This document shows, one piece after another, positions 54,170 to 62,919 of a stretch of 64,000 nt of DNA. How positions within the stretch are numbered: position 1 is the first letter of the stretch; each line of letters opens with the position of its first letter. This stretch comes from Myroides oncorhynchi. Its GTDB lineage: Bacteria; Bacteroidota; Bacteroidia; Flavobacteriales; Flavobacteriaceae. Under the pieces are notes generated by a model that made no database searches, had not been told where the DNA came from, and saw nothing but the letters and a program-made list of their open reading frames with translations. The position numbers were made by a program, and so were the translations under genes. The stretch covers positions 3,917,501-3,981,500 of the forward strand of contig NZ_JAJJMP010000001.1 of the NCBI RefSeq assembly GCF_020905415.1, in the 5' to 3' direction.

Positions 54170-56164
54170 ATGAAGTATATCTACCTAAGTACTTTAATGC
54201 TATTATTCTTGCTTATTGGTTGTCAAAAAACAAATCACAAAGTCGAAATCGTTAATAACCAAAAGTTAATAGACAATATAGAGTATAATGATAAATCACT
54301 CCCTGAAAACCAATATACACTAGACTCTTTATTTAAAAGCATTAAAGAAAAAAGCACGAACTCTCAACAACTAATCGATATCGCTTCTAAAGCTTATAAT
54401 TTAGAGCTATATACCCAATATTTTAGATATTCTAAGGAAATCTATCAAATAGCAACTAAAAACAATGATTCCTTATTAGTTGCTAAATCATTATGGTATA
54501 TTGGAGATTACCATGAATATAAAATGCAATTAGACAGTGCTTATATATACTTTGACAAAGCTGAACAAATATATCAGAACACTAACTCTAATATAGATGT
54601 AGCTAAAATGAAACAGTACAAATCTATCATTTTATTTAGAGAAGGACTTTACAACGAAGCTGAAAATAAAGCATTAGAAGCACTAGAAACATTAGAAATA
54701 TTGGACAAGATTCCCAAAAACAAGCTATCATATGAAATTTATTTAAATTTAGGTAATATACTAGATCTAAATCAACAGCCCAATGAAGCTCTCCTTTATT
54801 ACTCCGAAGCTCTTCACATCTTAGAAGATCTTTACCATAATAATCTTATATCCATTGAAGAGTTTCAGGAGTCAAAGGCTCATTCTTACAACAATATTGG
54901 CAACCTTTATCTAAATCAAAAAGCAATCTTAAATGCCGAAACCTATTTAACTTACGGACATAACATACTTTTAGATTTAGGAATTAAAAATGAATTATAT
55001 ACTATTTTAGTAACAAATCTCGGTACATTAAAAACTAATCTAGCCTATCCTAATGAAGCTCGAAAGCTACTATTAGAATCTTTAACTATTAGTGAAGATA
55101 AAAACTATAAACAAAGCATATCTGCTAATAATTTTAGATTAGGTGAACTAGCTCTGAAGCAAAAAGATACTTTACAAGCTATCGAATATTATAAAAAAGC
55201 ATATACTTATTCTAATAAACATAAGGCTAGTAATACAATCCTAAAAAGTCTAAAAGCACTAAGTTTGACTAATAAGGAAGAATCCGTTAAATATATAAGC
55301 CTTTACTATGCCTTTAATGACAGCATCAATAAGCTACAAATAAGCAAAAGAAACAAATTTGCAAGAATTAAATATGAAAGTGAAAGACTTCAAAAAAATA
55401 TAATCAGTTTAAAAAAAGAAAATTCAAAATTACTTATCACTTCAATTATTATTCTATTATTTGCTATTATTATTCTATTTACTATCCTATATCGCAACAA
55501 AATCAAGAAGTATACATTCTTAAAACAAGATAAAGAAAATAAAGAGTTAATATTCAAACTCTTACTAGATCAAGAACAACTGTCTCAAGAAGTTTTGACT
55601 AAAGAGAGAGAGAGAATAAGTCAAGAGCTTCACGATGGGATTATTAACTCCCTCTTCATTATTCGATTAAGTTTAATAAATAACTCTGATAATAATAATA
55701 TTATTATACTAAATGAAATAGAAAAAGTACAAAATCAAGTTAGATTAATTTCTCATGACTTAAAAAACCAAGAGTTTATACAACAAGGATTCTCAGAGAT
55801 CCTTTCACAATTAGTAATTAAGAACACTACGAAACATCAAAAGTTTCAACTTATCATATCAAAAAATCATAAATGGGATAAGATTAGCTACGATGACAAA
55901 ATAAATATCTATAGAATCTTACAAGAAACAATACAGAATGTAATCAAGCACTCCGAAGCTAAAAATTGTATTATTTCTATATCTAAAACAAACACTAATA
56001 ATAAAATTACCATTACCGATGACGGAGTAGGATTTAACTACTCTAAATTAAAAAATAGTAATGGCCTTAAAAACATTAGTAATAGAGCAAAACAACTCCA
56101 AGCAAAGATAAGTGTTAATTCCACAATAAAAGGAACTGTATATATCATAGACATCCCACATTAA
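54170..56164 (+). CDS. TPR sensor histidine kinase (HisKA_3 type)
   Basis: 664 residues. It begins with a lipoprotein-like signal (LLFLLIGCQK, Cys18). About 350 residues of TPR repeats follow outside the membrane (for example NNIGNLYLNQKAILNAETYL), then one membrane helix (LLITSIIILLFAIIILFTIL, about 420-440), a HisKA_3 dimerisation domain with the phospho-His in RISQELHDGIINSLF, and an HATPase domain with NVIKHSEA and DDGVGFN. The longer open frame starts with TTG, so the ATG at 54170 is used. Partner regulator is the gene at 56720. Confidence 0.88.
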   Translation: MKYIYLSTLMLLFLLIGCQKTNHKVEIVNNQKLIDNIEYNDKSLPENQYTLDSLFKSIKEKSTNSQQLIDIASKAYNLELYTQYFRYSKEIYQIATKNNDSLLVAKSLWYIGDYHEYKMQLDSAYIYFDKAEQIYQNTNSNIDVAKMKQYKSIILFREGLYNEAENKALEALETLEILDKIPKNKLSYEIYLNLGNILDLNQQPNEALLYYSEALHILEDLYHNNLISIEEFQESKAHSYNNIGNLYLNQKAILNAETYLTYGHNILLDLGIKNELYTILVTNLGTLKTNLAYPNEARKLLLESLTISEDKNYKQSISANNFRLGELALKQKDTLQAIEYYKKAYTYSNKHKASNTILKSLKALSLTNKEESVKYISLYYAFNDSINKLQISKRNKFARIKYESERLQKNIISLKKENSKLLITSIIILLFAIIILFTILYRNKIKKYTFLKQDKENKELIFKLLLDQEQLSQEVLTKERERISQELHDGIINSLFIIRLSLINNSDNNNIIILNEIEKVQNQVRLISHDLKNQEFIQQGFSEILSQLVIKNTTKHQKFQLIISKNHKWDKISYDDKINIYRILQETIQNVIKHSEAKNCIISISKTNTNNKITITDDGVGFNYSKLKNSNGLKNISNRAKQLQAKISVNSTIKGTVYIIDIPH

Positions 56165-56233
56165 GATACTAATTAGGTATTAGCCCAATGACATAGTAAT
56201 CAGATACCATACGTTAGTTCATCTTTTATAAAG

Positions 56234-56266
56234 AAAAAAAAGAGGCTATCTAACGCAATAGCCTCT
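56234..56266 (-). terminator. Terminator between kinase and small lipoprotein genes
   Basis: Arms AGAGGCTAT (56241-56249) and ATAGCCTCT (56258-56266), with a T run on the minus strand. Confidence 0.85.
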
Positions 56267-56344
56267 TACTAAAATAATCGAAAAAAATTGATGACATTGT
56301 ATACACAAACGAAGTAACATCATTAATTACTTTAGATATATAAA

Positions 56345-56569
56345 CTATTTTTTTCCTTTATCCACTGATTTATCAATGTTATCAGCACTTTCCATTTCTT
56401 GTCCAAATGATCTAGTCTGAATAGAATCTCTTACTACATTAAATTCTCCACCTTTAAATGAATCAGAAGTATTTAATGGTTTACTTTCCTTTTCTAACGG
56501 ATCTACGCTACATGAGTAAATTGTTAAACTCAAAATCGCAGCACAAGCATAAATAATTTTTTTGTTCAT
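56345..56569 (-). CDS. Small lipoprotein, unknown function
   Basis: 74 residues with a good lipobox (SLTIYSCS, Cys20) and a polar, charged remainder ending KSVDKGKK. No family recognised. It lies between the TPR kinase and its response regulator on the opposite strand, and has its own terminator. The clear signal and terminator support it as a real gene; a role in the kinase's signalling is only a guess. Confidence 0.65.
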   Translation of the reverse strand: MNKKIIYACAAILSLTIYSCSVDPLEKESKPLNTSDSFKGGEFNVVRDSIQTRSFGQEMESADNIDKSVDKGKK

Positions 56570-56719
56570 ATTATTTTATTTTGTTATTCTTCTTCTATAC
56601 TTTTACTATCGATGACAAATGGTATATTCTAATACACGATATTTTTCATCCTTTCAAAAATACTAATGAGTTTTTTATTCTAATGACTTGAAAAACTTCA
56701 AAAATGTTAATTTTTATAA

Positions 56720-57364
56720 ATGAAGTTACCTTATAATTTTCTTATTATAGATGATCATCCAATGATTATCAATGGCTATAAAGCTATTATCCAGAGTAAA
56801 TATGACTCAGCCACTTTCTATGAAGCTACCAATATAGAAGAGGCGACAGCACTTGCAGATAATATAAAAAATGTAGATTTCTTAATACTGGATTACAATA
56901 TAGGAAAGCCTCATAAAGATATTGAGAATGGAATAGACTTAGCTAAATTCTTCACTAATAAGTATAGCCATCTAAAAACTATAGTCATTACTGCTCACGA
57001 AGAAATCACTATCGTATATAACATACATAAAAAAGTCAGACCACATGCTTTGTTAATAAAATCTGACGTAAATACAAATGAATTAATTCTAGCTATAGAA
57101 AACACAATAAAAGGAGATATCTATAGGTCTGCCAAAGCTCAACAAGCTTTAATCTCTATGAACCAACGTACAATCTTATTACAAGAAGACAATATTCAAA
57201 TCTTAATGTTACTAGACAAAGGTTACAAGGTTCAAGAAATCCCTACCTTAATTCACAAGAGCCTTAGCTCTGTTCAACGTAATATTGTCTTACTTAAAGA
57301 AGTCTTTAATGTTACTGAAAACAATGGATTGCTTAGGGAAGCTAAAAAACAAGGTTTTATATAA
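56720..57364 (+). CDS. NarL-like response regulator
   Basis: 214 residues. Receiver domain with D11, D12 and phospho-acceptor D58 (FLILDYNIG), Thr/Ser in VITAH and Lys in LLIKSDVN. The C-terminal 65 residues have a helix-turn-helix (ILMLLDKGYKVQEIPTLIHK, SLSSVQRNIVLLKEVF) that is only loosely like NarL/LuxR domains. Most likely the partner of the TPR kinase 560 bp upstream. A transposase remnant starts directly after its stop codon. Confidence 0.85.
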   Translation: MKLPYNFLIIDDHPMIINGYKAIIQSKYDSATFYEATNIEEATALADNIKNVDFLILDYNIGKPHKDIENGIDLAKFFTNKYSHLKTIVITAHEEITIVYNIHKKVRPHALLIKSDVNTNELILAIENTIKGDIYRSAKAQQALISMNQRTILLQEDNIQILMLLDKGYKVQEIPTLIHKSLSSVQRNIVLLKEVFNVTENNGLLREAKKQGFI

Positions 57365-57607
57365 GTAAAAGAAGTAGCTTATACTAAACTGGCTCATTGG
57401 TACAATGATGTTATGAAGATTAATTTAAAACAATTCGGCACTGTTATCAATACAATGCAAATCAATTATAAAACAATTCTTAACTATTTTGATAATAGAA
57501 GTACTAATGCCTCTGCTGAATCTTTTAATGCCAAAATTAAAGCATTCAGAGCTCAGTTTAGAGGTGTAAGAGATATTGATTTCTTTTTGATTCTCCCTTT
57601 TGACCAT
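57365..57607 (+). pseudogene. Transposase C-terminal remnant (ISL3/ISAon1-type), copy 2
   Basis: In frame from right after the regulator's stop: KLAHWYNDVM, then QINYKTILNYFDNRSTNASA and ESFNAKIKAFRAQFRGVRDI, the conserved DDE-domain end of ISL3/ISAon1-type transposases. The frame leaves the family after DFFL. No start or catalytic N-terminal part. An ATG at 57413 is fortuitous. Confidence 0.85.
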
Positions 57608-57704
57608 GATCCTATATTATGGATTATTTTGATATATTTAAAAAACAAAAAATCCGTAAATAATTGATATTTACGGATTTAGTAGCAATTTAATGCTTTA
57701 TAAG

Positions 57705-57779
57705 TCGGGGTGGCAGGATTCGAACCTGCGACCTCCTGCTCCCAAAGCAGGCGCGATGACCGGGCTACGCTACACCCCG
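57705..57779 (-). tRNA. tRNA-Pro (anticodon TGG), copy 2
   Basis: Acceptor arms CGGGGTG and CACCCCG; anticodon stem CCTGC/GCAGG with loop TTTGGGA (anticodon TGG); T loop GGTTCGAATCC. Sequence identical to the copy at 57817-57891. Confidence 0.95.
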
Positions 57780-57816
57780 ATTAAGGTCATCTTTTTTAAT
57801 ATACTAAGTTTTTTCG

Positions 57817-57891
57817 TCGGGGTGGCAGGATTCGAACCTGCGACCTCCTGCTCCCAAAGCAGGCGCGATGACCGGGCTACGCTACACCCCG
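57817..57891 (-). tRNA. tRNA-Pro (anticodon TGG), copy 1
   Basis: Same gene as at 57705-57779; the two are 37 bp apart. It follows tRNA-Ser after 10 bp, so all three are one transcript. Confidence 0.95.
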
Positions 57892-57901
57892 AAAAACTTA
57901 G

Positions 57902-57985
57902 CGGAGAGACAGGGACTCGAACCCTGGCATCGGTTACCCGATGACAGATTAGCAATCTGCTCCGTTACCACTCCGGCACCTCTCC
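57902..57985 (-). tRNA. tRNA-Ser (anticodon GCT)
   Basis: Acceptor arms GGAGAGG and TCTCTCC with discriminator G; anticodon stem AGAT/ATCT with loop TTGCTAA (anticodon GCT); long variable arm with CATCGGG/CCGATG, as expected for serine. Confidence 0.95.
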
Positions 57986-58018
57986 GTTGCCTAGATAATT
58001 ACTTCTCTAATGCGGATG

Positions 58019-58049
58019 CAAACATACTACGAGTTTTTTATTATTGCAA
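58019..58049 (-). promoter_or_regulatory. Promoter of the tRNA-Ser-Pro-Pro unit
   Basis: On the minus strand TTG (58047-58049), 20 bp, TATGTTTG (58019-58026), matching the Bacteroidota consensus. It lies 34 bp before tRNA-Ser. Confidence 0.8.
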
Positions 58050-58283
58050 GTTTTACTAAAACAAATTACGCTTAATTTTTAATGTTTTTTTACTCACTTT
58101 TCTATCCTATTATAAATGAGACATATACTCCTAATATTTCTATATATTGTTTTTTGTAAAAATACGATTAGAAGGCTCAAGCCAGTGTTTATCATGCTTA
58201 ACACCTTTTTTTACAATAACTAATAATGAATCTAAATTATCTAGAAGCAAATGACAATTATAATTTATTGTATATTTGTTATT

Positions 58284-58437
58284 AAGGTGTTTAATTTATT
58301 AATTATGTCATATGACTAGTTTTAAATCAAAACGCATTAGTATAGATTAAGTATTTCTTAAAAGATATAAAAACTATACACGCTAACTAATTCAATTAAT
58401 CATTTAAGTCAGATAAGTTTTCTTATCTGACTTTTTT
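58284..58437 (+). ncRNA. Candidate small RNA, about 150 nt
   Basis: An orphan intrinsic terminator with perfect 12-bp arms AAGTCAGATAAG and CTTATCTGACTT plus a T tail lies downstream of a TATATTTG promoter-like word with no gene in between. No TTG at proper spacing is seen, so the promoter is uncertain and the 5' end is a guess. Confidence 0.3.
58406..58437 (+). terminator. Orphan intrinsic terminator
   Basis: Perfect 12-bp stem with a four-T loop, then a T run. No gene ends nearby on the plus strand. Confidence 0.8.
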
Positions 58438-58842
58438 ACTTTATCATCTGAAGAGTTTAAAGCCAGTATAAATTGTATATAATTCTTAATTAGAATATAA
58501 CAACCTCACTCCTCCTACAATATCTCTATAATACCTCCTCACTCTCCTGTTACTTATTAGATTGTTTTTCTCTTGTCATATTTACTATTTTATTGCTTGT
58601 ATTATATTACTACGGCAAGAGAAGATATCTCTTGCAAACCTATCATCAACGTAAAAATACTGTCATTTTGCTAGGACATAAACTTCTATTAGTTTTGATA
58701 TTCTCTACTTAACTTAGGATTTATAATTGAGTTTAGCATGGGCTTATCGCTCTTGATAAACAATAAAACACTTTTTATTAAATACGTTTTCCTTCTTGAT
58801 TAAGGAATTACTACTTTTGTTAATTCGTATTATTTAGATGTT

Positions 58843-59448
58843 ATGGAGAATATAAAAGAACATTGGGAAGGTGTATACAAAACAAAAACACCAGATCAAG
58901 TTAGTTGGACACAAGTAAAACCGATTAAATCGCTTCATCTTATACTGAATAGCAATGTCTCTAAAGATGCTAAAATCATTGATATCGGTGGTGGAGATAG
59001 TAATCTAGTAGACCACTTACTAGAAGAGGGATATACAGATATCACTGTATTAGACATCTCTAAAACAGCAATAGAACGCGCTAAGAAGAGATTAGGTGAT
59101 AAAGCAAATCAAGTAACCTGGATAGATAGCAATATAACTGACTTTAAACCCACTGAGAAATATGCTATTTGGCATGATCGAGCTGTGTTTCATTTTTTAA
59201 ATAAAGAAGAAGTTAAACAATATGTAGATTTAGTTAGCAAAGTTGTAGATAAAGGAATTGCAATCGCTACTTTTTCTAAGCAAGGCCCCCTAAAATGTAG
59301 TGGATTAGATATTATTCAATATAATTCTGAAGATTTAAACACACTATTTGAACAGTCTTTTACTCTAAAAGAAAATTTTTATGAAGATCATACGACTCCT
59401 TTTAGTACTAAACAAAACTTTGTCTATTGTCATTTTTTAAAAAAATAA
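58843..59448 (+). CDS. Class I SAM-dependent methyltransferase
   Basis: 201 residues. Motif I is IIDIGGGDSNLV (about 46-57), motif II ITVLDISKTAIERAK, motif III WIDSNITDF, then a DRAVFHFL stretch. The opening HWEGVYKTKTPDQVSWTQ is seen in methyltransferases of the thiopurine/tellurite-resistance-like group. Small-molecule substrate likely but unknown. It starts a run of five same-strand genes of small enzymes. Confidence 0.85.
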   Translation: MENIKEHWEGVYKTKTPDQVSWTQVKPIKSLHLILNSNVSKDAKIIDIGGGDSNLVDHLLEEGYTDITVLDISKTAIERAKKRLGDKANQVTWIDSNITDFKPTEKYAIWHDRAVFHFLNKEEVKQYVDLVSKVVDKGIAIATFSKQGPLKCSGLDIIQYNSEDLNTLFEQSFTLKENFYEDHTTPFSTKQNFVYCHFLKK

Positions 59449-59460
59449 ATAATTATAAAT

Positions 59461-59994
59461 ATGGGATTTAGTAGAGATATCCAATTTTCTTCTGACAGAC
59501 TATCTTACCTTATCGTAAACGATAGCTTTAAAGAAGATATATTTCATGCATTAACACCAACAGTAGCTAAGTTTTTACCGTTCATACCTACTGGAAAAAT
59601 CGAAGATACACAAGGTTTTATAGACTATAGCTTAGGTGTTTTAGATCAAGGAACTGACATCACATTAGTCGCTGTAGATAAAGACACTAAAGAGTTCATC
59701 GGATGCTGTGGTATACACGATATAAATAACGAGTCAATAGCACTTGGAATCTGGTTAAAAGAGTCGGCTTTTGGTAAAGGATATGGTCAAGAACTTATCA
59801 CTGCATTAGAAACGTATGTGAACGAAAACCTTCCTGTTGATTACCTGATCTACAATGTAGAGAAAGACAACCATGGAAGTATTAAGATAGCTGAGAAACT
59901 TGGGTATATTTACCACAGTGATTTCGTAAGAAATATCAGCGAAGAGAAGATTCTTAATATGCTTCAATACCGCAAAGACAATAAAAAGAAATAA
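59461..59994 (+). CDS. GNAT N-acetyltransferase, single-domain paralogue
   Basis: 177 residues. RimJ/RimL-like, with SSDRLSYLIVNDSF at the start, EFIGCCGIHDINNESIALGI, the acetyl-CoA loop SAFGKGYGQELITALE (about 102-117) and KIAEKLGYIYHSDFV. It is clearly a paralogue of the C-terminal half of the next gene. 12 bp after the methyltransferase; a strong terminator follows. Confidence 0.88.
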   Translation: MGFSRDIQFSSDRLSYLIVNDSFKEDIFHALTPTVAKFLPFIPTGKIEDTQGFIDYSLGVLDQGTDITLVAVDKDTKEFIGCCGIHDINNESIALGIWLKESAFGKGYGQELITALETYVNENLPVDYLIYNVEKDNHGSIKIAEKLGYIYHSDFVRNISEEKILNMLQYRKDNKKK

Positions 59995-60003
59995 TAAATG
60001 AAG

Positions 60004-60038
60004 AAGTTCAAAAGGCATAGTGCTTTTTGAACTTTTTT
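60004..60038 (+). terminator. Terminator between the two GNAT genes
   Basis: Arms AAGTTCAAAA and TTTTGAACTT with inner GCA/TGC pairing and a T6 tail. It overlaps a possible upstream start of the next gene, which speaks against that start. Confidence 0.85.
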
Positions 60039-60059
60039 ACAATAGATTATCACAACATT

Positions 60060-61190
60060 ATGCCTGACAAAACAACAGAATTAGAACAAATCGACTTTAA
60101 TACAATTCCGTGGGAATCATTAGTTCACTATAACGGACGAGCTGATGACCTTCCACCTCTACTTGATCAAGCGATAGGGAGTGATATTAGAAACAGTAGA
60201 TATGCACTATTCTCTATTGCGAATAATATCGAACATCAAGGTGGAGTGATTACTGTCACACCGATTGTCTTAATTCGCTTATTTCAATTGTTTGCAGAGA
60301 CACCACATAATCAAGATATGTTGCTTCGCATTGTACTAAAAGTTGCTAAGGCTATTGGCTCGCAGTGGGATCGTTTTAGAGATAGTGATGAGTTTACTAA
60401 TATCTGTTCTATACAAGATAGTTATAGTGACAAATCTCCTTTTTTATGGCCTGAGTTTGAAGACAGAGAACAGGATGCTTTAACATGGGCGTCTATGGAT
60501 ATGCAGAAAGTATTTGACCATGCTTGGTTTTACACCAAAGAGGTTTTATGTGCATATCAACCTGCCATAGAGCAAATCATCGCTCGTGATGACATTGAGC
60601 AAGGACTAATCTATGATATCCTTACGGTTATCAAAATGGTTAAAGATCAAAAAAGAAATAGCTTATCACTAGATAAAAAGTGGACAAGTGATCGTCTAAC
60701 TTATATCGTTATCAATGATACCTACTTAGATGATTTTATCACTCACCTAACACCTGAAATTACTAAATACCTCAGTTTTGACGCAAATGGCAATCGCCCT
60801 TTATTAAGTGAATACATCAGACGTTCGCGTATTGAAATCAACAATGGTACTGCTCTAGTTCTTGTTATCTTAGATAAAGAATCAAATGAGTTTATAGGAA
60901 GTTGTGGTCTAAGTGATATCAATGACGAGTCAGTAGAGATTGGCCTATGGTTAAAGGCTTCAAAACAAGGTAAAGGATACGGAACTGAAGTTACTAATAC
61001 ATTAATAGATATTACTAAGAATGAGATTAACACCTCATCTATCTTATATGCTGTAGAGAAAGGCAATCAAGCCAGTGAAGTCCTTCCTCTTAAGTTTGGT
61101 TTCACACATAGCTATGATTTTATTATTGAACCAAGCCCTTTAAAAAACAGATTGAGAGAGATGCAACAATTCACCTTAATAATCAAATAA
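60060..61190 (+). CDS. Fusion of an unknown helical domain with a GNAT domain
   Basis: 376 residues. Residues 1-190 form a helical domain I do not recognise, with short repeats of the type found in HEAT-like proteins (LPPLLDQAIGSDIRNSRYAL, VIVLIRL-like helices, DMLLRIVLKVAKAIGSQWDR). Residues about 205-376 are a GNAT domain similar over its length to the gene just upstream (TSDRLTYIVINDTYLDDF, EFIGSCGLSDINDESVEIGL, KQGKGYGTEVTNTL). The ATG at 60060 is used because an earlier one at 60027 lies in the terminator. One base before the next start. Confidence 0.78.
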   Translation: MPDKTTELEQIDFNTIPWESLVHYNGRADDLPPLLDQAIGSDIRNSRYALFSIANNIEHQGGVITVTPIVLIRLFQLFAETPHNQDMLLRIVLKVAKAIGSQWDRFRDSDEFTNICSIQDSYSDKSPFLWPEFEDREQDALTWASMDMQKVFDHAWFYTKEVLCAYQPAIEQIIARDDIEQGLIYDILTVIKMVKDQKRNSLSLDKKWTSDRLTYIVINDTYLDDFITHLTPEITKYLSFDANGNRPLLSEYIRRSRIEINNGTALVLVILDKESNEFIGSCGLSDINDESVEIGLWLKASKQGKGYGTEVTNTLIDITKNEINTSSILYAVEKGNQASEVLPLKFGFTHSYDFIIEPSPLKNRLREMQQFTLIIK

Positions 61191-61191
61191 T

Positions 61192-61734
61192 ATGAATAAC
61201 TCATTACCAATCACTTTTGCCTTCAATAAGTCAAAGGTTGCTCTTTATCTTATCGGTTCACTTTTATTAGTTATTGCAGGTATTTTTGTTTTTTACAATT
61301 GCTTAAAGGGACAGGGAAAATATGTTCTTGGCTCTATCGAATTGACTTATATTATTGCAATACTGTGTATTGTATTCTTTGGTTACGCTTCTGTTATGTT
61401 TCTCATTAAACTATTTAGTGATAAGCCTGGTATTATAATCAATAAAGAAGGAATAGTAGAGAATGCTACTGCTGTTGTCAATGGATTAATACCTTGGAAG
61501 GATATTCAATCTGTTGAACTATATACAATGCAGAGTCAGAAATTTGTCTTAATCTATGTTCACAATCCTGAGGAATATATCGCTAAACAAAAGAATATCA
61601 TTAAACGCAAATCTATGCAGGCCAACCTTAAGACACATGGTACCTCGATATTCATTAATACGAATATGCTAAAGGTATCTGACGTAGAGCTTGCAATAGA
61701 AATAAAAAGACAATTAGACTTACGACATTCTTAA
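61192..61734 (+). CDS. STM3941-like membrane protein
   Basis: 180 residues. Two membrane helices (KVALYLIGSLLLVIAGIFVF, about 15-34, and YIIAILCIVFFGYASVMFLI, about 48-67), then a 110-residue cytoplasmic domain (PGIIINKEGIVENATAVVNG, IPWKDIQSVEL) with the PH-like pattern of the STM3941 family. Function unknown. It follows the fusion gene by 1 bp and is in the same operon. Confidence 0.75.
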   Translation: MNNSLPITFAFNKSKVALYLIGSLLLVIAGIFVFYNCLKGQGKYVLGSIELTYIIAILCIVFFGYASVMFLIKLFSDKPGIIINKEGIVENATAVVNGLIPWKDIQSVELYTMQSQKFVLIYVHNPEEYIAKQKNIIKRKSMQANLKTHGTSIFINTNMLKVSDVELAIEIKRQLDLRHS

Positions 61735-61744
61735 TCCATTAACT

Positions 61745-62245
61745 ATGGCTAGACCTACTAATAAAAAAGCGTTATTAACGCATGCTGAAGCACTATTTGA
61801 CAAGCTGATGTCAACTATCAATTCACTTGATTCAACTCGTTTAAATGAAGATTTCAGTACTGATAGCCTTAATAAAAATGTTAGAGATGTACTTATGCAT
61901 TTATACGATTGGCATCAGATGTTTCTAACTTGGTATGAAGTAGGAATGAGTGGAGCTAAACCTGTGATGCCTACTCAAGGCTATACTTGGAAGACTACTC
62001 CGGAACTAAACATTGCTATTAATCAAAAACACCAAAATACTACAGCAATAGATAGTATTCAGAAGATCACCGAATCTCATCTAGCAGTACTTGCTATCAT
62101 TAGACAGCATAGCAACGAAGAATTATTTGAAAAGAAAAAGTACTCTTGGACTGGTAGTACTTCACTAGGAGCTTATTTAGTATCGGCAACTTCTAGTCAT
62201 TATGATTGGGCGATAAAATTATTAAAGAAACATGGTATCAAATAA
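61745..62245 (+). CDS. ClbS/DfsB family four-helix protein
   Basis: 166 residues, DinB-like four-helix bundle. Family marks: MARPTNKKALLTHAEALFDK opening, NVRDVLMHLYDWHQMFLTWY, KPVMPTQGYTWKTTPELN, and YSWTGSTSLGAYLVSATSSH, the last with the ClbS-like tail HYDWAIKLLKKH. ClbS in colibactin producers protects by opening the toxin's cyclopropane; most relatives elsewhere are of unknown use and may guard against related compounds. Last gene of the run. Confidence 0.88.
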   Translation: MARPTNKKALLTHAEALFDKLMSTINSLDSTRLNEDFSTDSLNKNVRDVLMHLYDWHQMFLTWYEVGMSGAKPVMPTQGYTWKTTPELNIAINQKHQNTTAIDSIQKITESHLAVLAIIRQHSNEELFEKKKYSWTGSTSLGAYLVSATSSHYDWAIKLLKKHGIK

Positions 62246-62370
62246 GTACTTAATGTTATTTTGAATTAAATACCGTCAGCTATAAACTTAAAATCCCGCT
62301 CCAAAGTCTCCCGACTTTGAGGAAACTTATCTCAAACTATTCCCACACATCACATATTTCGGATTAAATA
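62246..62370. repeat. CAAAGTCTCCC word copy 2 and AACTGTAAAC words
   Basis: 62302-62328 reads CAAAGTCTCCCGACTTTGAG plus GAAACTTA, a copy of 25971-25998. ACCGTCA and CTATAAAC words follow and continue into the end of the next gene. Confidence 0.7.
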
Positions 62371-62919
62371 TTAAACCGTCAACTGTAAACTATAAACCAT
62401 AAACTTCTTAGCCTTACCTTGGTAAGCAGCAGTTCTATGTGGATAATTGACTTCTATCACCTCGCTTATTAATAGAATATCTTCTCTATACTTCTTCCCT
62501 AGTAGCATCAAAATATCCATAGCAAAAGCCTCTGTTGCAACCTTAGAGTCATTAGATAACCATAGCAGTGACACATCTACTAGTTGCCTCTCTTGTTTAG
62601 AAGTTCTCACGACCTTCTTACTCTTGGCAACTAACCAACAAATACGGCTTATTAATCGCTTACTAGATTCATTAGTAATATCCTCTACTCTATCTAAGAA
62701 AGTAGCTAAGTAGGGCTTAATTCTAGTTATATCCTTATCTAAAATATCCTGTAGAAGTACGCTACTCATGACATGAATAGGATCTTTAATCTCAAAGCTA
62801 TACTTAAGTAGAAACTGCAATACCTCTTCACCACTACCAATAACAGCTAATGTGTTCATCCTACTCTTAACGTGGATATCTGTCGCTAATACTAGCTGAT
62901 AAAGTTCTGTATCTGTCAT
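62371..62919 (-). CDS. Helical HEAT-like protein, unknown function
   Basis: 182 residues, almost all helical with regular 30-40-residue units (for example DILDKDITRIKPYLATFLDR, SSKRLISRICWLVAKSKKVV), like HEAT repeats. No family named with confidence. The last ten residues (KFMVYSLQLTV) and the stop are encoded by dispersed repeat words (AAACTATAAACCATAAAC type), so the natural C terminus was probably replaced by a repeat insertion. Confidence 0.65.
   Translation of the reverse strand: MTDTELYQLVLATDIHVKSRMNTLAVIGSGEEVLQFLLKYSFEIKDPIHVMSSVLLQDILDKDITRIKPYLATFLDRVEDITNESSKRLISRICWLVAKSKKVVRTSKQERQLVDVSLLWLSNDSKVATEAFAMDILMLLGKKYREDILLISEVIEVNYPHRTAAYQGKAKKFMVYSLQLTV

Larger units (their letters stand above)
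58050..58842. other. 790-bp gap with a possible small RNA
   Basis: No credible coding gene. It holds a promoter-like TATATTTG (58271-58278), a strong terminator (58406-58437) and a perfect GCAAGAGA/TCTCTTGC inverted repeat (58615-58635). A TACTTTTG word at 58812-58819 may serve the methyltransferase gene. Confidence 0.5.

Noticed and set aside
57693..58059. Open frames across the tRNA-Pro and tRNA-Ser genes
   Set aside because: Produced by tRNA sequence; repeated peptides reflect the duplicated tRNA.
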